This document shows positions 55,697 through 64,000 of a stretch of 64,000 nucleotides of DNA, piece after piece. Source of the DNA: Favolaschia claudopus (lineage: Eukaryota; Basidiomycota; Agaricomycetes; Agaricales; Mycenaceae); assembly GCA_037176885.1 (NCBI GenBank), contig JAWWNJ010000167.1, positions 62,001-126,000 of the forward strand, read 5' to 3'. The notes below the pieces were generated by a model. That model was not told the origin of the DNA. It searched no databases and saw only the letters and a list, made by a program, of their open reading frames with translations. Made by a program: the position numbers and the translations under genes. Position 1 is the stretch's first letter. Each line of letters opens with the position of its first letter.

Positions 55697-57418
55697 ATGC
55701 TACACTTCCCCTCGGTGCTCCAAAACGGCCCAGGCAGCGGCAGCGGCGTCCCTCGACGCACCGACAGCCTCAACGCGACGCAGCAAGCAGCCAAGACGCC
55801 CTCGAACCCCATCTTCCTCACCATCGAGCAGGAGCTGCACGATGCGCGGCGGGTGAGCTCACACGGCCAGGAAGAGGATCTGCGGTCGGCTTTGAATATG
55901 GTGATCAATAGGGTGACGGAGTTGGTGGGTCCGCTTTCTCTTCCTTCGTTTTTAAAATGCGGAAATTGATATTGATACCAAACTTTTTCTGACGAAACGC
56001 AGTCCTCACTTCTAAGCGAAGCCTACAAAAGCAAAGCAGAGCTCGAGCTGCAGCTGAATGTAGCGAAATCGAATCTGCAGCTCGTGATAGCCAACAACGA
56101 GATGCTCGAGGAGGCGCTTAAGTCGGGGAACGGGGGGCGCGCCTCGGTTGGGTGGCGACGCTCTAATGGCCCCAACGCGGAACGCCACGTGTCGCTCGAA
56201 TCGCAGCAGCACAGTCCCGCGAGTAACGACTCCCCCACGGACGGCTCCTCCTCTTCTACCAACTCGAGCTTCTTCAAGACGTTTTTCCATGGCACAACGC
56301 GGCCTACGACGCCGACGCAGCATTTCACGTCCCCGAGCCTGCCGTCGCTGCATACGGGAGGGCATGATTTAGACGATCAAGCGGCGTTGAGCGCCACGCG
56401 CGCAGCGGCGGATAAGGCGCGGCAGGACGCGGAGCGGGAGCGGCAGCTCGCGATTCGTGAACGTAAAGCCGCTGATCAGGCGAGGGCTTTGGCGGCGTCT
56501 GCGGCTAGGGAGAAAGTCGCGCTGGAGGCGGAGCTGGAGAGTCTCAGCCAGGCGCTGTTTGAGGAGGCGAATAAGATGGTGGCGAGTGAGAGGAAGAGGA
56601 GGGCGGAGGCGGAGGGGGAGGTGGTGCGGTTGAGGGCGTTTGAGGCGGAGGTGGTTAGGGCGCGGAGGGTGCTGGTGGAGGAGGGGGAGGAGTTGCGGGA
56701 GGCGAGGGAGGAGAGGGAGGCGTTGAAGAGGGCGTTGAGGGTTGTGGAGGGGGAGAATGTGGAGTTGAGGAGTGCGTCGAGGATGAGTGGGGGTTTCGGG
56801 GGGATGCATTCTTCGCAGTCGAGTTTGGATCTTGCGGAGGGGGGAGAGGAGGGGAGGGCGCACAGACTGACGAGGAGTAGGTCGAGCTCGGAGGTGGGAA
56901 CGAAGAGTCCCGTGCGGTCGTCGCCTTCATCTTCACCCCACATTCCCGCATCGTCGCCGCGTATACCTCCATCAGCATCGTCACCCCACATTCCCGCGCC
57001 CGCAGCTCCACCCTCGACGACGCGGCACGAGGAGGAAGACGAAGAGCCGATAACCTTCGCGCCCACCGGCCTCGGGCTCCGCTCTGAAGCGGACGACACG
57101 GACGATGATGGCGATGCAAGGCCGACGCCACGGAGGGGGGCGCTCGTGGATTTACCAGCGACAGAAGTAGAAGAAGAAGCAGCGGCGGCGTCATCCGCGT
57201 GGGGGACGGCTATGCATGCAGTAGGGACAGACACGGACGCAGCGCCGCGACGCTTATCCCTGTCGTCCATGACGACGAACGCTCCAAGAGATCTGGATGC
57301 TCAAGTGGTGGAGACGGAGAAGGATGAGGAGGAGGACAGGGCGAGCTCGCCGGGGCTCTCGCCGCCGCCGACGGCTGTGGCGCCTGCGGTGGGGGAGCCT
57401 TGGGCTCAGAGGGTGTGA
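55697..57418 (+). CDS. Sec2-domain protein (Rab guanine-nucleotide exchange factor-like)
   Basis: Two exons joined by a short intron at about 55925-56002 give a protein of about 547 residues. Residues near 50-110 (TIEQELHDARRVSS, RSALNMVINRVTEL, LLSEAYKSKAELELQL) form a coiled coil. The run at about 205-330 is strongly helical (ARQDAERERQLAIRERKAAD) and contains LESLSQALFEEANKMVA, the Sec2 signature. The C-terminal third is Ser/Pro-rich and disordered. Yeast Sec2 activates the Rab GTPase Sec4 on secretory vesicles; the same general role in polarised exocytosis is likely here. No frame break seen. Confidence 0.82.
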
Positions 57419-57851
57419 GTTCGAGGGCGGGGGGTGAGCCTCCATGACTCCACTCTTGTCTTCGGTCGGTGTATGTCCCCTCCTCCCCCGGATACACCTC
57501 CTTCTCACTGCGTCTCCTCTCGACTACGCTCTCATCGTCTCTCCTACTTTTTTCATTGATATCGATGCTCCTACTACATACATATGGACGTGTCTACATA
57601 TCCTCTGCATTTTCGTATATCGCATCGTCTCCGTACATATCAAAATCGATCTGGAATCTGACCTGCATTGCTCGCCGCTGCCCGCGTTGGTAGGTAGTAT
57701 GTGCGATTGGGGTAAAGAGTTTCGACTCTTTCGAGCGCAGACCCCCCGCGATTGACTTTTGCCAGCAAGAGAGCTGAGATCGGACCTTTCGGCCGATACG
57801 CACCGGCGATCCGGAAATCACGATGACATTCACCGCAGCCCTTTCCTCACC
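57419..57851. other. Region between the Sec2-domain and Zn2Cys6 genes
   Basis: No domain is recognisable; it holds the 3' flank of one gene and promoter of the next. Confidence 0.35.
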
Positions 57852-60800
57852 ATGTCTGACGACGACGAACGACCAGGAGACCTCAACGCGAATCCCACCA
57901 AGAAGAGACGCGTTCAGCGAGCGTGCGATGCGTGTCGCCGCAAAAAGCGTCCGTATCTCAAAATCTCAAGGGTTACTTTGCTAATAGTAAATTCTCTTGT
58001 TAGGAGCATGTAAGGCTGCCTCCATATTCCGTATGGTGGCATTGAGTTCCGATTTCTCTCAGGCGACGGGCTACGCAGGGCGGAGAAGAAATGCACGAAC
58101 TGCGTCGAAAGCGGAGTGGCGTGTACGTTTGCCGGGGCGTTGGCGAAGCGCCGGAGGTTAGTCCGTTTATTCTGCGCTTCCCTTCTACTTACAGCCTAAA
58201 TTTCTGGTGCTTTCAGCTATGTCGAGGCTTTGGAGGCGAGGTTGGAGTTGACCGAGCAGTTGTTGAGGAAGGTGTGTCGCTAGAAAGTCGGATTTCCCAT
58301 TGACGATATCGACGACGCGCGTATAGGTATCGCAAAGAGATTCGCCAAACTCTACAGAATCCTCCTCGAGCCCGGGTACTAGTAGCAGCTCCCGCTGGAG
58401 CCCCAAATCCCCCGTCCTCCAAAACAAGTCACTGAACAGCGCAAACGCCATACACCAAAGCACGCAGAGCGACCTCGTCGTCTCCACCGCGTCCGGCAGC
58501 ACCTCCCCCAGCGTCATGCTCGCCGCGCTCAACATCCGCTCCATGAACACCGCCGCGCCCGCCCCGCATGGCGACGACCTCGCGCACGTCGAGCTCGTCG
58601 AGGAGATGGGGCACCTCACGCTGAATCAGGTGCGGAATCGCTTCCAGGGGAAGAGCAGCGAGGCGATGCTGGTGAAGGCGGCGGTGCAGATGAGGGAGGG
58701 GTATGAGGAGCGGGATATGCCGTGGAATGGGAGGAGGATGCATTATTGGACGTATAATCCCGTGAGTGTGTTTTGTGGTCGAGCTCATTGTTATTGTGCA
58801 TATCTATACCGATATTGATATCGACGGCAGTTCCACGACCGCATCCCCCCGGCGGCTCCCGACACCCCACCGACGTTTCCACCCCCGGACCTCCTCGCGG
58901 ACCTCACGTCCTGCTACTTCACACACAAAAACATATACTTCCCCGTCCTCCACCGCCCCACCTTCGAGCGCGCCCTCGCCTCGAACCTGCACCTGCGCGA
59001 TAGCGCATTCGGCGCAGTCGTTCTGCTGGTATGCGCCATCGGCGCGCGGTTCTCCGACGACCCGAGGCTGAATCGGGATGAGAAGGAAAAGGAAGAGCCG
59101 CTGAGGAGGGGATGGGAGTTTTTCGACCAGGTGCCGTTTGGGCTGGATCATATCTTCGAGACGCCCGGAATCTATTTGTTGCAGTATTATTGTGTGCGTC
59201 CGTTCGCTCTCATTTTTTTCTTCCTTTTTCGAGACAGTGATTCATCCATCGATTTTGCTTCCTTCCAGCTCGCGGTGGCATTCCTGGAAAATTCCACCCC
59301 CGCTGCGGCGTGGTCGCTCATTGGTATCGGGCTGCGCATCGCACAGGACGTGGGGGCGCATAGGCATAGTAACGATGGGCCGCCGAGTGTGGATTCGGAG
59401 CTCTGGAAGAGGGCATTTTGGGTGTTGGTGTCGTATGATAGGCAGGTTAGTATGGCGTTGGGGAGGAGTTGTGCTACGCAGTATGAGGAGTGCGTCGTTC
59501 TATCATCCAAAGTTCCATTTCGCTGATTAATTTTTCTTTGTGGATTTATAGCGTGGACGCCCAATTCCCTATTGAATGCGACGATGAGTATTTCGAAAAT
59601 GCGGACGATCCGAGTTTGGCTTTCGTCCAGCCTGCGGGAAAGCCGAGCTTGATTACGTTTTTCAATTGCTATCTGAGATTGAATAATGTGTTGGCATTTG
59701 GGTTGAAGATGTTGGTGGGTGTCTCCGCGTTTTTTCTTCTTTCAATCAAATAAGACTCATCGATGATGTTCTTGACGCAGTACTCGCTCAACAAAACAAA
59801 ACGCCTACTCGCGTACCGGGACCCGGCGTGGGAGGAACATATCGTTGCGGAGATCGATTCAGCGTTGAATGGGTGGTTGGATGGGATCCCAGCGCACTTG
59901 AGACAGGAACGGTTTTCTGCCGCAACCAATTCCTCCGCCGATTCTCCTCCAGTATGTTTGCATCCTCTCTTTGATTTCACTCTTCTTTAGTCAAGTAATG
60001 TTGCACAGACAGAGGAACAAGCGAAGGAACGGGAACGGGAAGACATTTTCTTCGACCAGTCTGTGCTGCTTTATTGCAGCTATTATAATGTGCAGATGAG
60101 TATACATCGACCGTTTATACCGACGATTAGGAAGGGGGAGCCAACGGTGCGTGTCGTTCTTTGCGGGCAACGGATTAATCGATTGTTTATCCTTTGGCGT
60201 AGTCCTTGCCTTCTTTGGCGATCTGCACAAACGCTGCGAGATCGTGTAGCCATGTTGCTGACATATCGCGGTTGAAGAAGGGGGATGTGCCGGTCCCGGT
60301 GATTATCGTGCGTCTTCGCGGCTTGTGTATCCTTCATCTTCCGGCTGATCTCGAAATCTTTCTTCTAACTCTGGAGAACTCTGTCTTCACAAGCGGCGTG
60401 ATCCTCCTTTTGAATATCTGGAGTGGGAAACGCACTGGGTTGCCGCCACATTTGAACAGTGCGATATCCGAGGTACAGAAATGTATGGCTGTGATGAAAA
60501 ATTGCGAGAAGATGTACGTGTTTCTCTCTTTCCCTTCTGAAGTAACTGATTGTGTGCTTCGCAGGTGGCAGACCGCCGGCATATTCTAGTACGTCTGCTG
60601 AATGCAATATGCTTACTTCATTTGCTGATGTAGGAATCTAGCGATCTCCTGGAAGCCCTCGCAGCCGTCGGCGAAGTTCCTCTCCCACCAGCTGACTCAA
60701 CAACAGCGTACCCACTCCCTCATTCTTTTCCACTCCCCGCCGCGCAACTCAAAAACAAACGCCCGCGCGAGGAATCGCAAGAACCGGAACACCCTCCGCC

Positions 60801-61401
60801 GCCCTCTGCCCCTCAACCCGTGCACTATCCCCCGTCGGACGACGGGTTCTCCCTGCCGACGTATACAGCGGATCTAGGGAAGTTGCCGGTGTTTTATTCG
60901 AGGTCGCCGCCGCCTGTGACGAGTAAGAGTACTTGGTACCCGACTCAAGGGGCGTCGCCTCTGGGGCGGCCCGAGTTTGTTGTTGGCGGTGGCGCTGAGG
61001 GAGCGGGGAACGGAACTGGTCATTCGCTTGATGCGAGTGTGGGTAGTGTGCTTAGTGAGGAGTCGTTGTTTACTTCTGGTGCCGCGGGTGTTGGAAGTGG
61101 TGTTGTTGGGGGTGGTGGGTATCCGTTTGGCTTTGGCTTTGATTTTCCTGGAATGCCGAACGGTGGAGGTGTAGCGGATGGTGGTGGCGTTGGAATGGTT
61201 GGGGATGGGATGAATATTGGGAGCGATGTTATGGCGATGTGGGCGAATACGCCGGCGAGTTTTGAGTACGTGTTTGTTTGCTCAATTGCATAGGTGTGTG
61301 CTGACTATGCGACACTTCGAAGGGTCGGTGATTGGGGGATATACCTGAACCTGATGAGCGACTTGAACGGTGGGATGGATGGTCCTGCACCGCCGATGTG
61401 A
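57852..61401 (+). CDS. Zn2Cys6 transcription factor with fungal-specific regulatory domain
   Basis: A binuclear zinc cluster lies at about residues 24-60: RACDACRRKK, then RACDG completed through a 6-nt micro-exon (58004-58009), then KKCTNCVESGVAC. A coiled-coil linker follows, YVEALEARLELTEQLLRK. The middle homology region includes CYFTHKNIYFPVLHRPTFER, VVLLVCAIGARFSDDPRLN, LAVAFLENSTPAAAWSLIGI, RIAQDVGAHRH and FWVLVSYDRQVSMALGR. The C-terminal part is Pro/Gly-rich, ending LNLMSDLNGGMDGPAPPM. About a dozen GT-AG introns keep frame. It should bind DNA as a dimer at CGG-type half sites and regulate metabolism; target genes are unknown. The neighbouring ACC-deaminase-type gene converges on it (3' ends about 85 bp apart). 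Confidence 0.85.
58004..58009 (+). other. 6-nt micro-exon encoding part of the zinc cluster
   Basis: GAGCAT lies between a TTAG acceptor (intron 57949-58003, 55 nt) and a GTAAGG donor (intron 58010-58062, 53 nt). Joined with the flanking phase-1 base and GC it gives CGA GCA TGC, so Arg-Ala-Cys. Without it the cluster would lack its third cysteine (CRRKK-R-DG). Confidence 0.75.
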
Positions 61402-61487
61402 CGATGAAAGTGGAAGTAGATTCTACAATAGACATACAATACGTTTCTTCTCTCTGCTTTGGATTCCTGCTTTGATTCCGCATACCG

Positions 61488-62606
61488 CTAACTGACTACA
61501 GCCTCCATGTCTGAATACGCGTTCAGAGCCAACTGCCCTCCGAGATGCGCGTACAAGACGTTCCCGCTCGAAATCTCCCCAAGCCGAATCATGTCTACCA
61601 TCCCCGCCAGACTCTTGCCCTCGTACACGGGGTCGGTGATGAACGCATCCATCGACGCACCGTACTTGATCGCCTCTATCGTTTGCTTGTCGGGGATCCC
61701 GTAGCACCCCGCGTGGTAGCGTTCGTCCAGGATAACGTCCTCGTCATTGATATCCTCCTCCGACAATCCGATCTTCACAGCAGTGAAACGCGCTATTCTG
61801 AGCACCTGCGCGCGCGTCTCAGCGGCCTTCGCAGAGGCGTCGATGCCGATGACTTTGCGCTTCCTCCCGCCCATTTTTTCGAGGAGCTTGAACCCCGCGA
61901 TCATCCCAGCTTGTGTTGAGCCGGTCACAGCGCATACGATGACAGTATCGAAAAACACGTTAAGTTGTTTCTCCTGTTCTGCCACCTCGAACGCCCAGCG
62001 AGCGAATCCGAGCCCGCCGAGCGGGTGGTCGCTCGCGCCGGCGGGGATGTAGTAGGGTTTTCCGCCGGCGGCGAGGACTTCATCGGTGAGGGAGGCGGCG
62101 GTGGGTTTGTGTTCGATGCCGAAGGTGGAGGGGTCGAGGCGCGGCTCGGCGCCCATGAGGCGGGACAGTTGGAGGTTGCCCACTTTGGAGTAAACGGGGT
62201 CGGACCAGGAGACCCAGTGTTCTTGGACGAGCTTGGCCTAAAATGCGCTCGTGAGTTTGGTTGACCCGCAGGGTAAAAATTCGTTGAAGAGGGAATTAAG
62301 AATATTTACCTTGAGACCGTATTTGGCGGCCACAGCTGCTACCTGGCGCGTATGATTGCTCTGTACGCCGCCGATAGAGACGAGGGTATCGCAGGATTGT
62401 GATAAAGCATCTGCGAGGAGGTATTCAAGTTTTCTGGTCTTGTTGCCGCCGAACGCGAGGGCGGAATTGCAGTCTTCTCGCTTTGCCCAGATTTTGACCT
62501 TGCCACCGAGATCGGCGGTCATGCGGTTGAGAAGATGGATTGGAGACGGTCCAAACAGCAGAGGCTCGCGAGGGATCTCGGAGAATGGCGCCGGTAGAGG
62601 GGTCAT
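61488..62606 (-). CDS. 1-aminocyclopropane-1-carboxylate (ACC) deaminase-type PLP enzyme
   Basis: Two exons (62606 to about 62309, about 62237 to 61488) give a protein near 350 residues, the usual length. Features: [20 protein letters not shown] with [10 protein letters not shown] (the GGNK lysine binds PLP), [21 protein letters not shown] (phosphate and substrate binding), [45 protein letters not shown], and [13 protein letters not shown] with the Tyr-Glu pair typical of true ACC deaminases rather than D-cysteine desulfhydrases. The reaction converts ACC to 2-oxobutanoate and ammonia. In fungi this may lower plant ethylene or let ACC serve as nitrogen source. The divergent neighbour is MYND copy 3 (258 bp between start codons). 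Confidence 0.85.
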
Positions 62607-62864
62607 TTCGGTAACTTTGGGCGACTGAGTCCTGACTGCTGGGAGGAAGAAGGCGCCTTATCTAAATACTCGCAGCGGAGGCTCTCGGGATATTCGTTGT
62701 TCCCCGTCGCCGCCGGTGGATGCTCCCATCGCCGTCGTGGAACAAGCGTCGGGGATCGGGATCGACGTCCGGATGAGCCGGCACGGATTACGCAACCGTC
62801 GGGATTGATGCGATCAGCATTAGTGACATGTAACCCGGCGTGACACCTCCTCCTCCTTGCAGCG
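62607..62864. promoter_or_regulatory. Divergent promoter between ACC-deaminase-type and MYND copy 3 genes
   Basis: 258 bp separate the two start codons, so both promoters lie here. A TTATCTAAATA stretch near 62656 could serve either side. No shared motif with the other MYND promoters is obvious. Confidence 0.4.
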
Positions 62865-64000
62865 ATGGCGATCCCGCTCCCTCTACCGCAAGACGCGCTG
62901 AACAACCCAGTGCGATGGAACTCAGAATGGGAACGTCTACTTAGCGGACCGTACGCTCTCCCTGACGGTCCTTCCCGCTGCTTCGATGAGGCACTGCGAG
63001 ACATGGGCAACGTCGAGATTTCCCTCGGCAATTACCCCTTCCTGTCCAGCAGTACCTGTGCTGTACAGCGCAATCTAACTGACGAGGCTCTCTCTCACTT
63101 CTCTCGCGATAACTTCGAGCGGAAATGGATGCGCGCGAGTTCTGATGTTCGCGCACAACATATTCTTGGTGCAATGGGCGCCGTTTGCTCCAAGGCGAGG
63201 AATTTGCACGACGCCCGCGCTTACTGCCCCGAGATTAGGCTTCTCCGCCTGAAATTGGACGGGAAGGTGTTCCTCAATCTTCTCAAGTCCTTGATGTTGG
63301 ACGATGCTTCGTTTATTCCGAGCGAATATAAATCCGTCCCGAATCAAAGCTGGGATACCTGGGCTGCAAAGCAGAAGGAAAAGAACGAATCAGAGGAGGA
63401 AAAACTCGCTCTAGCGGACATTCTTCTCCTTCGTGCAAAGCTCATCTGTAAGAATCTTGACCTCATTCACAAATGTTGATTAAACCACATCTCAGCCCAT
63501 GTTGTCCACTTCACCATGCGATCTTTCTTTGGCGAAGAACCTCCTGATCTCACTGTACAAAGGGCGATTCATAAGCCGAAATTCTCCTCCGAGCCCCCAC
63601 CCGAGATGGTAGCTAGCCTCGGGTACGATGCGGCGAAGGCTCGCATGAAGGAAGATATAGCCGGTATAAAGGCCCGTCATCGCCAGCGCCCGGACATTTG
63701 CTCGTACCTGGGTTGCGTAAAACCTGCTCCTGACCCCTCTGTGCGATTTTCTCGATGCCCAACGTGTTTCGATAATATGGAGCGGCCGGTTCGCTATTGC
63801 TCCCAGTACGTTTGGTTTCCCTCATGGAACATGTGCTTCGATTTCTGACAATCTACTCGAAGAGATTGCCAGCGAGCAGACTGGGAGGGAGGTCACCGAG
63901 AAGTATGCGGGAGATCTCTCGACTTCGACACCGTCTCCCAAGTCGTCGACCATCCCGTTCACAGCCACGCCTCCCGGCCTCACATTGGTCTACCCGTCGA
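62865..64000 (+). CDS. MYND-type zinc-finger protein (copy 3, runs off the right edge)
   Basis: Third family member, more diverged: MAIPLPLPQDALNNPVRW at the start, CSKARNLHDARAYCPEIRLL, then MRSFFGEEPPDLTV and the MYND finger CSYLGC, RCPTC, YCSQDCQRADW, GHREVCG. The last codons read ASRPHIGLPV before the edge. Intron positions match copies 1 and 2 (about 63448-63495 and 63809-63869). Its promoter is unrelated to theirs, so it is not part of the recent duplication. Confidence 0.8.

Noticed and set aside
61428..61487. Additional coding exon between the Zn2Cys6 and ACC-deaminase-type genes
   Set aside because: The interval is too short and both stops are well defined; it is the overlap of two convergent 3' ends.

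Overview
The window looks like nuclear DNA of a mushroom-forming basidiomycete (Agaricomycetes). Nearly every gene is cut by several 50-65 nt GT-AG introns. The gene families are typical of that group: an F-box-type protein, MYND-finger paralogues, DUF6534 membrane proteins, BCS1-like ATPases, a Sec2-domain exchange factor, a Zn2Cys6 regulator and a CaaX-ended pheromone-like precursor. The expanded F-box and MYND families recall Mycena-type genomes, but that placement is inference from family resemblance only.

Layout. 0-6.7 kb: start of a DUF6589-type gene (off the left edge), an F-box-type gene, an SDR gene with a frame break in its cofactor-binding motif, and a small coiled-coil gene. 5.3-23.7 kb: gene-poor accessory DNA holding many tRNA-Met(CAT)-like units (all on the minus strand), a CTCGAG-rich fold-back element, a decayed BCS1 copy and degenerate repeats. 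Within it are a membrane-anchored aspartic-protease homologue with altered catalytic motifs and a MYND gene with a 750-bp hAT-type element just upstream of its ATG. 23.8-29.1 kb: a BCS1-like AAA ATPase with two unusually long introns. 29.9-39.0 kb: a 9.1-kb Mutator-like (MULE) element bounded by a 9-bp direct repeat. It carries a membrane-anchored GCM/WRKY-type zinc-finger gene and a large gene joining zinc finger, transposase-like core, USP-like protease and PHD finger. 39.4-64 kb: the most gene-dense part. It has a secreted aspartic protease, an asparagine-synthase-type gene lacking a 3' splice site, a second MYND gene in inverted orientation, a 53-aa pheromone-like precursor, a PLC-like phosphodiesterase, a DUF6534 membrane protein, a Sec2-domain protein, a Zn2Cys6 regulator with a 6-nt micro-exon, an ACC-deaminase-type enzyme and a third MYND gene (off the right edge).

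The genes do not form one obvious pathway. The strongest themes are mobile-element activity (MULE, hAT, fold-back element, tRNA-like units, segmental duplication) and gene decay (SDR frame break, lost splice acceptor, altered protease motifs, BCS1 remnant). Coding predictions were spliced by eye from reading frames, splice motifs and recalled family resemblance. No database search or RNA evidence was available, so terminal exons and some starts are uncertain.
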